Assembly: GCF_004209755.1 (NCBI RefSeq)
Contig: NZ_CP035913.1
Span: forward strand, 5,952,001 to 6,016,000
Direction: 5' to 3'
Length of the DNA: 64,000 nucleotides
Source: Pseudoduganella lutea
GTDB taxonomy: Bacteria > Pseudomonadota > Gammaproteobacteria > Burkholderiales > Burkholderiaceae_D
The position numbers were made by a program, and so were the translations under genes. The notes under the pieces were generated by a model, which was given only the letters and a program-made list of their open reading frames with translations, made no database searches and was not told the DNA's origin. Shown here in pieces: positions 53,276 to 62,005 of this stretch (the first letter of the stretch is position 1; every line of letters starts with the position of its first letter).

Positions 53276-54613
53276 ATGTTCAATTCCGAAACCCTGGAAG
53301 TCGCCATCGGCATGGCCTTCCTGTTCCTCATGATGTCGCTGGTCTGCACAGGCATCCGGGAATACATCGAGGGATTCCTGAAGTGGCGGGCCATGGACCT
53401 CGAGCGGGCCGTGCGCACGCTGCTCGACGACAGGGACGGCCAGGTCGCCGCCTATTTCTATGGCCACCCGCTCATCTCGTCGCTGTACCAGGGCAGCTAC
53501 GATCCCGCCGTGCTGGCCACCACGGGGAAGTGGGAGTCAAGGTGGAAGATATTGCGCGCGCTGCTGCGCCGGGATGCGCCACCCGATGCGGCTGCGCGAA
53601 ACATGCCGCGTGCCGGCCGCCGCCACCTGCCGTCGTACATCCCGTCCGAACTGTTCGCCAAGGCGCTCATCGACATTGTCGGCCGTGGCCCGGCCGGCGT
53701 GGATGCCGAACACACCGCAAGCGATGCGGTGACGGTCGAGCTGTTGCGCGAGCGGGCGGCGGCGATTGGCTCGCCGATCCTGCGCCGCGTCGTGCTGAGC
53801 GCCATCGATTACTCGAAAGGAGACCTGAACCAGTTGCAGCTCGACCTGCAGCGCTGGTTCGACGGCTCGATGGACCGCGCAGCCGGCTGGTACAAGCGGC
53901 GCACGCAGGCGATATTGTTCGGGCTCGGGCTGGCCGCCGCCGTGTCGCTCAACGTCGATGCCCTGTATGTGATGGAACGGCTGACCAACGACAAGGCGCT
54001 CCGGTCGGCGGTGGTGACGGCCGCCGGCAGGCTGCCCGAATCGGTCGACCGGATGATGCCGACCGCCGGCACCGGTGCGCCGGCGGTCCTGGCGCTTGAT
54101 GCGCCGGCCCTGCAGGCGGCGGAGAAGGCACGCGACCTGCTGCGCGAGATCGGCATGCCGATGGGCTGGGTGCACCTGGGCGGCATGGGATTTTTCGAAG
54201 GCATGCGGCCGGTCCAGCTCTGCAAGAGCGTGCGCGCGTCGGCGTGCACGGGCAGCCGGGAACATCCCAGCTATGCGCGGATCGCCGCCGGCTGGCTGAT
54301 CACGGCGATCGGCGTGATGCTCGGTGCGCCGTTCTGGTTCGACGTGCTGAACAGGTTCATGGTGATCCGTTCGACCGTGAAGCCCCACGAAAAGTCGCCC
54401 GAGGAAGGCAGCGAAGACCGCAAGGGCGCGCGGCCGCCGCCACCGGCCCAGTCGCTATCGCCGGTCCAGGCAGAGCCGCCGGCACCGGCCATGACTGGTC
54501 CAACGGGCGGTGGAGGAGCCCGTGCGCTCGCGGCGCCGCCGCCGGAAGCCGCCGACTTCGTCCCGCACGCGTGGCGCGACGGCGTCGTCAACGAAAAGGA
54601 AATACCGCTATGA
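53276..54613 (+). CDS. Membrane protein of unknown function
   Basis: A 445-residue inner-membrane protein. TM1 about 6-25 (EVAIGMAFLFLMMSLVCTGI) is followed by REYIEGFLKWRAMDLERAVRTLL, a combination recurring in a widespread uncharacterised family. A soluble region follows (about 45-205), then TM2 about 208-226, a second soluble region, TM3 about 345-370 and a Pro/Ala-rich cytoplasmic-style tail. ATG at 53276 is chosen so that TM1 is near the N-terminus; GGGAGTCCGCC precedes it. Its stop overlaps the start of an M15 peptidase, so the two probably work together. Confidence 0.75.
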   Translation: MFNSETLEVAIGMAFLFLMMSLVCTGIREYIEGFLKWRAMDLERAVRTLLDDRDGQVAAYFYGHPLISSLYQGSYDPAVLATTGKWESRWKILRALLRRDAPPDAAARNMPRAGRRHLPSYIPSELFAKALIDIVGRGPAGVDAEHTASDAVTVELLRERAAAIGSPILRRVVLSAIDYSKGDLNQLQLDLQRWFDGSMDRAAGWYKRRTQAILFGLGLAAAVSLNVDALYVMERLTNDKALRSAVVTAAGRLPESVDRMMPTAGTGAPAVLALDAPALQAAEKARDLLREIGMPMGWVHLGGMGFFEGMRPVQLCKSVRASACTGSREHPSYARIAAGWLITAIGVMLGAPFWFDVLNRFMVIRSTVKPHEKSPEEGSEDRKGARPPPPAQSLSPVQAEPPAPAMTGPTGGGGARALAAPPPEAADFVPHAWRDGVVNEKEIPL

Positions 54614-55137
54614 GCGCAGGTTCCAGCCATTCGGCGCTGATGGTCGACCGGGACATGGCCCGCCTCGCGCCCGCGTTCGCGCAAGCCGTGCGCGCGGCGC
54701 TGGATGAATGCAACGCGAAAGCGGCATCGCTCGATGCGATCCTGTATGAAGGCTACCGGTCGCAGGCGCTGCAGGCCCTGTATTACCAGCGCGGCCGCAC
54801 GGTCAGGCCACCGCAGGTTCCGGTCACGAATGCCCCGACCAACCTGCAGAGCTGGCATGGCTACGGGCTGGCCGTCGATATCGTGCACCGGACGGGATTC
54901 TGGGCGCCACCGGAAGGGGAGGCGTGGTTCCACCAGGTCGCCGCCATTTTCAGGCGGCACGACTGCAACTGGGGCGGCGACTGGCAGCGACCCGACCTGG
55001 CGCACTTCCAGTGGGCCGCCTGCCCGGCCAGCCCGTCCGACGCGGCACGGGAGCTCGTGCGCACGCGGGGCTTGCTGGCCGTCTGGGACCATTTCGGCGC
55101 CCGCCGGCCCGCGCCGGCGGGGAGCGCTGATGCTTAG
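54610..55137 (+). CDS. M15-family peptidase (L-alanyl-D-glutamate endopeptidase-like)
   Basis: A 175-residue peptidase with the M15C layout of Ply500/VanX-like peptidoglycan enzymes. Zinc ligands H83 and D90 are in HGYGLAVD, and the catalytic D129 and ligand H132 in PDLAHFQW. ILYEGYRSQALQALYYQRGR is the usual substrate-wall helix. No signal peptide is visible, so export would need a partner; a domesticated endolysin is possible. ATGA overlap with the membrane protein upstream. Its stop overlaps the pullulanase stop on the other strand. Confidence 0.85.
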   Translation: MSAGSSHSALMVDRDMARLAPAFAQAVRAALDECNAKAASLDAILYEGYRSQALQALYYQRGRTVRPPQVPVTNAPTNLQSWHGYGLAVDIVHRTGFWAPPEGEAWFHQVAAIFRRHDCNWGGDWQRPDLAHFQWAACPASPSDAARELVRTRGLLAVWDHFGARRPAPAGSADA

Positions 55138-58100
55138 TCGTTCGCGTGCTGCACGAACACGGCCGTGGTGCGGGCCGGGATCGTGAAGCTGCCCGTGTCC
55201 GGCGCATAGGCGGAAGCCTTCACCACCGCGTCGCTGCCGGTGCGCTGGATGCGGTGCAGCTGCAGCCTGCGGCCTTTCAGCTCGGGGATGGCGACGGCGC
55301 TGGCCGCCTTGCCCACGTTGATGACCACGACCACCTGCTTGTATTGCGCGCCCGGGTACTTCGTCGGTTCCGTGCCCGAGATGCTCATCGCCACCACGCC
55401 CGGCACCTGGTTCGGCCCCGTGTTGTGGAACTTCAGGCGGTCGATCACATCCTGTGCCGTGCGCAGGCGGAACAGCGTGCTGTCCTGGCGGATCGCCAGC
55501 AACTCCTCGAAGCCCGCCTTGGCGGCCAGGATCGCCCGCGTATCCGGTGCGATGAGCGGATTGGCCAGCACCGGCGCCATCACCGGCCAGCTGCCTTCGT
55601 TCACGCCCGCCACCGGCAGGCCCACGCCGAAGTTGTTCGACGTGTAGCCGTAGTCGAGGCGGTTGAACCAGTCGCCGGCGTTGTAGCTGTCACGGTCCAG
55701 CGACTTCGAACGGAGGATTTCCTGGCCCGCGTGGAAGAACGGCACGCCTTGCGACAGGATGTTGATGGCCGCGCCCAGCGTCTGCACCCGCACGCGGTCC
55801 GCCAGCGGCGTTGCCTGCGGCAGCTTCAGTGCGTTCACGTCGAACAGCGTCTGGTTGTCATGCGCTTCGATGTAGTTGATCGTTTCCGCCGGGCTGGCGG
55901 CGAACCCCGCCTGCTGGCCGAAGTAGTCGATCTCGGCGTTGCTGCGCACGTTGCCGAAGCGGTCCGTGAAGCGGTAGTCGCGCAGCGTGCCGGAGAGGGC
56001 CACGCGTGCCAGGTCGGCCAGGCGCAGCGCATCGTCGCGCGTTTGCGTGGACTCGGCGTTCGGGTCGAGCCACACGCCGTTGATGAAGCCCTGCTGGGTG
56101 ACCAGCGCACTGCCCGTGTCGCAGCAGCCGCCGCCCCGCACGGTATCGCGGATGCGGTCGTTGAACGAGCCGATGCCGGTGCCGAACATATTGGCCTGGC
56201 GGGCCTGCACGAAGCGCGCGTCATTGCCCACGGCGCCGAAGTTCCATGCCTCGCCGTACAAGTAGATGGGGCGGCCCGCCGCGGTGTCGGCGGCCACTTG
56301 CAGGCGCTTCATCAGCGCCAGCGGCGTGAAGCCCATGATGTCGAAGCGGAAGCTGTCGATCTTGTACTGCTTCGTCCACAAGGCCACCGAGTCGATCATC
56401 AGCTTGGCCATCATGGCGTTTTCCTGTGCCGTGTCGGCGCAGCAGCTGTCGTTCAGGATATTGCCTTCCGCGCCCAGCCGGTAGTAGTAGGCTGGCACGA
56501 TGCGGTCCAGCACCGACAGCGGTCCCTGCTGCGACTGGCTCGTGTGGTTGTACACCACGTCCATCGTCACGCGCAGGCCGGTTTCGTGCAGGGCCTGCAC
56601 CATCGACCGGAACTCGCGCACGCGCACGGCGCCGTCCTTCGCGTCCGTGGCGTAGCTGCCTTCGGGCGTGTTGTAGTGCACCGGGTCATAGCCCCAGTTG
56701 AAGCAGTCGGTGTCGCGCGTGGCGGCCACCGCGGCCTGCTGCGTGGTCGCATCCGCGGCGCCGCCCGGAATCACGGGCGTCACGCAGCCCGCTTCGTCGA
56801 CGCTGGAGAAGTCATAGCTGGGCAGCAGGTGCACGTGCGTCATGCCGGCCTTCTGCAGCGATTTCAGGTGGCGCATCGGCGCCGCTTCCGTGTCCGTGAA
56901 CGCCAGGTACTTGCCGCGGTGGGCCGCCGGCACCGTGTTGTCGGTCGCGGAGAAATCGCGGATGTGCAGTTCGTACAGCGCGATGTCGGTGGGGGAGTCG
57001 AGCTTGGGAATGGCATGGTCGTCCCAGCCCGCCGGTTTCAGGCCCGGGCTGTCCAGGTTGGCCACGAAGCTGCGCGTGCTGTTGGCGGACACGCTGAGCG
57101 AATACGGGTCCGTCACCGTGTTCGTGACCAGCGTGTTGTTCGCCCAGCGCGACAGTACCTGCACCGTATACGTGTAATAAGCGCTGTTGGTCCACGACGC
57201 GTTTGGCGCCGTATACGACCACACGCCGCTGGCGGCGTTGCGCGTCATCGGCACCGACGTCGCATTGGCGGCGCTGGCGCTGGCATACACGTCCAGTCGC
57301 ACCGACTTCGCCGTCGGGGCCCACACGCGGAAGGTGGGCACGCCCTGGCGGTCGAACGTGACACCAAGTTGCGCGTTGCTGGCGCGCGTGGCGAACAGGT
57401 CGTCCAGCATGCCGGCCTGCTGCAGCGACGTGACCTGCACCAGGCTGCCGTCCGCGGCGATCTGCGCAATGGCGAACTGGGCGCTGGCCAGCCTGGCGCT
57501 GTCGAAGCGGGCAGCGTCACCGCCGCCGGCACCGGCCAGGCGCAGGCCGGTGGCACCGGCCAGGTGGGGGAATTTCTGCCGGATGGCTTCCGGCAGCGCG
57601 GCCGCCTCGAGGGGCAGGCTGCCGTCGGCACCGGCCAGGCCCGTGGTGGCGCTCGGGCTGGCCGTCATGCCGCCATTGAGCGCGTAGTACAGGCGGTAGG
57701 TGGCGTTGGCCGGGGCGCCGGGCCAGGCCAGCGTGGTTCCCGACAGCCAGTGCGCCTTGGCGCTTCCCAGGTTGCCGTAGGTGAGGGCCGGCTGTTCGGC
57801 GTGCACGGTGCAGTCGCCTTCGAGCAGCCACACTTCCTGGCCGGCGGTCATCACGTCCGGACGCAGGGCAGCCTGCTGGTCGGCGCCGCAGTTCTTGGTG
57901 CCGTTGCCGTCCGTGACGAGGAAGGAAATGGCCGTCTTGCCGGCGGCGAGCGGGATGTCCACGTAGGCGCCGAACGCGTCGCGCTGCGTGAACATGAAGC
58001 GGCCCGAGATCCAGGCCGGGCTCGGAGTCTGCGGACCGTCCCAGGAATACACGCCCCACTGGGCTTCGTCGCCCTGCATGCGGTGGAAATGCATGCGGAT

Positions 58101-58286
58101 GCTGCCGGGTGCGACCGGCGCCGCGGCACTGGCCCGCTCCGTGGCGGCGGCCATGCGGACGGGCGCCGCGGCCGCCTGCGGCGCATCCGCCGCGTCGTCG
58201 CCACTGCCGCCGCAACCGGCGAAAAGGCTCGCGCAGGCAAGCGCCAGGCCAAAACGTGAAATCAAACTACTTGTCGGGTACATCAT
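55134..58286 (-). CDS. pulA: Pullulanase-type GH13 debranching enzyme, lipoprotein
   Basis: A 1050-residue secreted enzyme that would cut alpha-1,6 links in pullulan, starch or glycogen. Lipobox LFAGC (Cys25); a CBM41-like module (about 60-180, MHFHRMQGDEAQWGVYSWDG), a second beta module, a CBM48 (about 310-400, FRVWAPTAKSVRLDVY), the GH13 barrel (about 430-880) and a C-terminal sheet. Catalytic set: D649 (FRFDIMGF), E679 (YGEAW), D810 (EAHDNQ). The pullulanase mark YNHTSQ is present. Length is usual for PulA. AGGGAGAC precedes the ATG at 58286. Alone in its unit, with an operator-like palindrome in its promoter. Confidence 0.93.
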   Translation of the reverse strand: MMYPTSSLISRFGLALACASLFAGCGGSGDDAADAPQAAAAPVRMAAATERASAAAPVAPGSIRMHFHRMQGDEAQWGVYSWDGPQTPSPAWISGRFMFTQRDAFGAYVDIPLAAGKTAISFLVTDGNGTKNCGADQQAALRPDVMTAGQEVWLLEGDCTVHAEQPALTYGNLGSAKAHWLSGTTLAWPGAPANATYRLYYALNGGMTASPSATTGLAGADGSLPLEAAALPEAIRQKFPHLAGATGLRLAGAGGGDAARFDSARLASAQFAIAQIAADGSLVQVTSLQQAGMLDDLFATRASNAQLGVTFDRQGVPTFRVWAPTAKSVRLDVYASASAANATSVPMTRNAASGVWSYTAPNASWTNSAYYTYTVQVLSRWANNTLVTNTVTDPYSLSVSANSTRSFVANLDSPGLKPAGWDDHAIPKLDSPTDIALYELHIRDFSATDNTVPAAHRGKYLAFTDTEAAPMRHLKSLQKAGMTHVHLLPSYDFSSVDEAGCVTPVIPGGAADATTQQAAVAATRDTDCFNWGYDPVHYNTPEGSYATDAKDGAVRVREFRSMVQALHETGLRVTMDVVYNHTSQSQQGPLSVLDRIVPAYYYRLGAEGNILNDSCCADTAQENAMMAKLMIDSVALWTKQYKIDSFRFDIMGFTPLALMKRLQVAADTAAGRPIYLYGEAWNFGAVGNDARFVQARQANMFGTGIGSFNDRIRDTVRGGGCCDTGSALVTQQGFINGVWLDPNAESTQTRDDALRLADLARVALSGTLRDYRFTDRFGNVRSNAEIDYFGQQAGFAASPAETINYIEAHDNQTLFDVNALKLPQATPLADRVRVQTLGAAINILSQGVPFFHAGQEILRSKSLDRDSYNAGDWFNRLDYGYTSNNFGVGLPVAGVNEGSWPVMAPVLANPLIAPDTRAILAAKAGFEELLAIRQDSTLFRLRTAQDVIDRLKFHNTGPNQVPGVVAMSISGTEPTKYPGAQYKQVVVVINVGKAASAVAIPELKGRRLQLHRIQRTGSDAVVKASAYAPDTGSFTIPARTTAVFVQHAND

Positions 58287-58410
58287 GTCTCCCTGTGATT
58301 GATATAGAGGGGCCAAGGCTCCTACAGATAAAGCTGCCTGCCGAGCCAAGCGCTTGTAATAATACTACTCAGTCTCTCGATACTGAGGATGACAGCATGG
58401 TCTGTTGTTT

Positions 58411-58439
58411 TATTTTCACTACATACGTGATGTAGTCAA
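58411..58439 (-). promoter_or_regulatory. Pullulanase promoter with a palindrome in the spacer
   Basis: On the minus strand TTGACT (58434-58439) and AAAATA (58411-58416) are 17 bases apart. The spacer holds most of the dyad ACTACAT/ATGTAGT (58418-58424/58430-58436). A protein bound there would cover the promoter. The -10 match is weak, so the promoter is tentative while the palindrome is clear. Confidence 0.45.
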
Positions 58440-58914
58440 AATGAGATGGCGTTAGCGGCGCGTTGACAGGGCTGGCTACGTACCGTGCGCGCGATAACGG
58501 CTGTGTTGGTGCCGCGCGTCTGACCTGTTGATTTGATTCCTTGTCGGGGATCATGGCTTGGTGGGCGCCGGGCATTGAACGCCGCGTTGGCAGGTCGACA
58601 GACACAGCAACATGGCGGCCTCCCACGGGGTGGTGTCAGCCAGGATGCTCTAAACGTTCGGGTAGGCGTTCAAAGTTCAGCTTGAACCAACAACGCCGGA
58701 GGCGATCTACTTGGGCCTTGTAGCGGATCTTCCACCGCAACGCGCGGTATGTTCGGTGCACGGCAGACTTCGTACAGGGCGGGGACATGGAAGAGACGTT
58801 GCGCTGTGAAGCCCGGATGCCGATCGTTGGACAGGCTCGGCATTACGAAACCACGGTCGACGTCACTCCGGTATTTGTGTTGGTTGGGGCGACTTTGACA
58901 AGAGGCATGAGGCC
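58440..58914. other. 475 bases without a convincing gene
   Basis: A short minus-strand frame near 58645-58735 (RALRWKIRYKAQVDRLRR) reads like protein but lacks start and stop context, so it is a probable remnant. Otherwise I see nothing assignable. The region lies between the pullulanase promoter and the IS1595-type element and may contain debris of earlier insertions. Confidence 0.35.
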
Positions 58915-59103
58915 ATGGCTGCAGTGAATAGATTTCTGCATATCTTCCTCAATCTGAAACGCGACACGCTAACTCGAGCGTTTGCTCAGAGCTATCAATC
59001 TGTTCCGTTTTCGGTGAAAGAGGATGGCGCTGTGCGCGTAAACCTGGGAAACTTCCCTGCGGAATCACGGTCTGATCTTCTGTTGAGATACTTCATGTAT
59101 TCG
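58915..59103 (+). pseudogene. Short gene fragment cut by the IS1595-type element
   Basis: A frame from ATG 58915 reads MAAVNRFLHIFLNLKRDTLT and continues coherently for about 60 residues (VRVNLGNFPAESRSDLLL) until the leader of the transposase gene, after which it turns into Arg/Ser-rich antisense-like sequence. It may be the 5' end of an interrupted gene or part of the element's leader. No homolog is recognised. Confidence 0.3.
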
Positions 59104-60120
59104 CGGAGGAGACGATGGGCGCAATGGAGTTCCACGTGGTGTTCAAGGCGCTGGCGCAGCTCCAGCTTTCCGACGATGAGATCGCTCTTTTGCAAGGCTT
59201 CGTGGCGAACGTCGTGCAACCTGGCCAGTGCCTGCACCTGATCGAGGAGGCTGCCGGCAAGCGGCCTTGTCCCAGATGCGGCGGCACGCGATGCCACCGC
59301 AGCGGCCATGCGAACGGCCTGCAACGCTATCGCTGCGTGGCCTGCCGGCGCAGCTTCAATGTGCTGACCGGCACGCCGCTGGCCCGCCTGCGTCTGCGCG
59401 ACAAATGGTTGCCGTACTTCCAATGCCTCATCGAGTCCACCACGGTGCGCAAGGCCGCCGAGCGCGTGGACGTGGCGAAGTCCACCAGCTTCCGCTGGCG
59501 TCACCGGTTTATTGCCGCCGTGCGCCGCGAAGGCCGGCCGAAGCTCTCGGGCATCGTCGAAGCCGACGAAACGTATCACCTCGAATCACAAAAAGGTTCG
59601 CGGCACCTGGACCGCCGGCCCCGCAAGCGTGGTGGCAAGGCGTCAAAGCGCGGGATCAGCAAGGAGTTCGACTGCATTCTGGTGGCGCGTGACCGCACAC
59701 GGCAAACCTGTGAATTCGTGACAGGCCGCGGCCCGGTCAGCGCCAGCCAACTGTCGGAACACCTGAAGCCGGTGCTGGCGCCGGACATCCTGTTGATCAG
59801 CGATGCCGCCAAGGCTTATGCCACATTCGCCAGGCAGGCGGGCATCACGCACGAGGAGGTCAACGTCAAGGCGGGCATCCGAGCGCGTGGCGCCATCCAC
59901 ATCCAGGGCGTGAATGCCTGGCACAGCCGCTTCAAGGCCTGGCTGCGCCGCTTCAACGGTGTAGCCAGCCGCTATCTGGCCCACTACACGGGCTGGCTGC
60001 GTGTGCTCGATACGGCGGCGTGGACGGCACCGGCGCAATGGTTGCGTGTTGCGGTAGCGTCTGCCTGATGCGGCACCACGACAACGGCGCTCACAAAAAG
60101 TTCCATACCTTCAAGCAATG
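59100..60120 (+). mobile_element. IS1595-family insertion sequence, ends unresolved
   Basis: The element is defined by its transposase. I could not find matching terminal inverted repeats or a target duplication by eye, so both limits are approximate; ends may lie further out, especially on the left. It marks the boundary between the high-GC chromosome and the lower-GC segment to the right. Confidence 0.5.
59115..60068 (+). CDS. IS1595-type transposase
   Basis: A 317-residue transposase. Near the N-terminus is a zinc ribbon (CPRCGGTRCHRSGH...YRCVACRRSF) with four Cys pairs, then a helical DNA-binding region (VRKAAERVDVAKSTSFRWRHRF) and the ISXO2-like catalytic domain with acids in VEADETYH and LISDAAKAY, ending HIQGVNAWHSRFKAWLRRFNGV-type sequence. 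This order is that of IS1595-family (ISXO2 domain) transposases. GGAGGA (59105-59110) precedes the ATG. The gene appears intact, so the element may be active. Confidence 0.9.
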   Translation: MGAMEFHVVFKALAQLQLSDDEIALLQGFVANVVQPGQCLHLIEEAAGKRPCPRCGGTRCHRSGHANGLQRYRCVACRRSFNVLTGTPLARLRLRDKWLPYFQCLIESTTVRKAAERVDVAKSTSFRWRHRFIAAVRREGRPKLSGIVEADETYHLESQKGSRHLDRRPRKRGGKASKRGISKEFDCILVARDRTRQTCEFVTGRGPVSASQLSEHLKPVLAPDILLISDAAKAYATFARQAGITHEEVNVKAGIRARGAIHIQGVNAWHSRFKAWLRRFNGVASRYLAHYTGWLRVLDTAAWTAPAQWLRVAVASA

Positions 60121-60154
60121 ACCACTTTACGCGAACAGCGCCAAGAGGATAGCC

Positions 60155-60829
60155 TCAGCAGAAGGGCGCCTCTTTAGAGCAGTCAAAAAAATAAAAGGCG
60201 CCGCTTTTCCGACGTGGGAGCATCAGGTCCGTAACGATTGTACCGGCACATTCGTTGAGCTCGCACAATATGCCGGTTTCAATTTTTCGTCCGACAAGAG
60301 CCGCCAGTTTCTGTTCAATCTCTTCGCGCTGAGATTCATCTTTCGTTTGACGCAGCAATTCCGCGAGCAACGATGGCAGGCCATGCCGTTCATACTCCGG
60401 GTAGAGGCTGGTTACTTCCTTCAAATGAAGTAACTGAAGGGCCGACCGGACATCTGCATCCGTCACGCCAGGCTTGGGATTTACCCTGGGTGCCTGTTAA
60501 TCGGACAATGCATAAAGTTTCAGAAGGGCCTGATTGAACCTGTAACTGATTTCAAAATCCAGCTTTTCAATGATGTCTCTCCGTTTTTCGATTTCAGTGT
60601 AACGTTGTTGAGTATATGTTATCCCACCTCCCGCGCCGGTGATGAATATCGCTGATAATAACCAAATGCCGAATGTCGAGTTTAAAAGTAACCATAGCTT
60701 TGACCTTGCTGGGGGATCTCTACTCGATCCAGGCAGTGAACACCGTACCTCGTGACGGAATTGTTCTTCCAGCCGGATCTCCGTCAAGCGCTCAGTACTC
60801 AAGGTCATGGGCTGGGATCTACGACTCAT
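60155..60829 (-). pseudogene. One-helix membrane protein split by an in-frame TAA
   Basis: From ATG 60829 a 110-residue frame runs to TAA at 60497: polar N-terminus, one membrane segment (FGIWLLSAIFITGAGGGITY), then a charged helix ending LKLYALSD. In the same frame after the stop, another 114 codons stay open to 60155 (QAPRVNPKPGVTDADVRSAL...). The join reads smoothly, suggesting one 224-residue gene with a nonsense mutation, though a restart at GTG 60466 could give a second protein. The start overlaps the metalloprotease stop by 11 bases. Low GC. Function unknown. Confidence 0.55.
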
Positions 60830-61901
60830 CAATGATCAACCGCAATGTTTGCGATTCGGTTTTATAATGTAATCTTACCCCTATTACATACTCCATTCCA
60901 GATTTCAAGTCTGCTTTAATTTGCGCATTTCGCTCCTGCCCGCTATCTTCATCGGCAGCAATCTGCGTATTTCCTTGCGGAGTTTTTTCAAAAAGTACCA
61001 ATGTGGAATCGGATTGGCCGATAGTATAGACAGTGTAAGAGCCAGACTTATGAGGTGTAAAGGAAAAGCTGGTCGTTTCTCCTACTGCCAGCTCTAATTG
61101 TTTGGATTTCCCCAAGGTCAGCTCTGCATGATGGCCTCGTGGGAACCAGGTTTCAGCCCATTCGATGTCCTGCGATGACAGTCCTCCAGCTGGACGGAGT
61201 CCATCGGCGTATGGTTCCGGTTTATTAATCAGCCCGGGTTCGAACCAGTACTCCATGATCGAATTGGGGTCCCAGGCAGAGCCATTGGTGTCAGCTTTCG
61301 ATAGTTTCCTAAGTACATTCCACTCGATATCCTTGTCCTTCCAGAAATTCGGCTCGCCGCGGAAGTATTCCATCACAGCGGTTTCGTTCCATTCAATACC
61401 GGCATTCATATTCTGATGCTCATGTTCAAGCCCGATTGCATGACCTATCTCATGCAGCGCCGTGTCCTCTCCATAGCTATTGTCCAAGGCCCAGCCAAAA
61501 TTCATCGTTCGTTTACCGTGATCCTTTTCCGTACGGTTGTCGGTTCCCACCAGCGACCACGAGCCGTCTCCCTGCTGGAAACCAATTCGCAACACCGCTT
61601 CCAGCGGAGAATCCACTTTGCTGAAGGAGATTCCCAAACCTAGCGCCATCCACCTCTCAAAGGCTGATTGAACTACAGCAATATCGGAATCAGATCCTCT
61701 CCAGATATCTGGGCCATTTTCGGAACGATCGCTGAAGCAGAAATACGTCAGATTGGTTCCGGCCGTCCATTTTTTTCTCGACGTAATAATGGCGAAGGTC
61801 TTTGTTTGATCGCCGAGTGCCGAGATCTGTTTTGGAGGCTCGCGTCTAGGTTGCGAGCAGTAACGTCTTTCGTTGACAGTGTTTTTTGTTAATACAGACA
61901 T
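60819..61901 (-). CDS. Zinc metalloprotease (metzincin) with a C-terminal beta domain
   Basis: A 360-residue protease. The metzincin zinc site HEIGHAIGLEHEH gives ligands H150, H154, H160 and catalytic E151; the Met-turn is in NSIMEYWF downstream. The pro-region has LTYFCFSDRS and AVVQSAFERWMALGLGISF, the typical N-subdomain start of matrixin/astacin-like enzymes. Residues about 265-360 resemble a PPC-type domain (FSFTPHKSGSYTVYTIGQSDSTLVLF). No signal peptide is visible. GGAGGAATC precedes ATG 61901. Leftward, between a lipoprotein gene and a membrane-protein gene, in low-GC DNA. Confidence 0.85.
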   Translation of the reverse strand: MSVLTKNTVNERRYCSQPRREPPKQISALGDQTKTFAIITSRKKWTAGTNLTYFCFSDRSENGPDIWRGSDSDIAVVQSAFERWMALGLGISFSKVDSPLEAVLRIGFQQGDGSWSLVGTDNRTEKDHGKRTMNFGWALDNSYGEDTALHEIGHAIGLEHEHQNMNAGIEWNETAVMEYFRGEPNFWKDKDIEWNVLRKLSKADTNGSAWDPNSIMEYWFEPGLINKPEPYADGLRPAGGLSSQDIEWAETWFPRGHHAELTLGKSKQLELAVGETTSFSFTPHKSGSYTVYTIGQSDSTLVLFEKTPQGNTQIAADEDSGQERNAQIKADLKSGMEYVIGVRLHYKTESQTLRLIIDES

Positions 61902-62005
61902 GATTCCTCCCACTATTTTAAGAGCGAAACGATTGAATATTATCGATAGTGCAAAATCAATGGACGTACAGGTTCTCAAATGACCTGGTAAAAAAATTCC
62001 CCACT

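Noticed and set aside
55146..58259. Long + strand frame opposite the pullulanase gene
   Set aside because: Shadow frame; the minus strand carries the complete GH13 catalytic set and lipobox.
59100..60120. Defined inverted-repeat ends of the IS1595 element
   Set aside because: No convincing matching termini or target duplication could be found by reading, so exact ends are not claimed.
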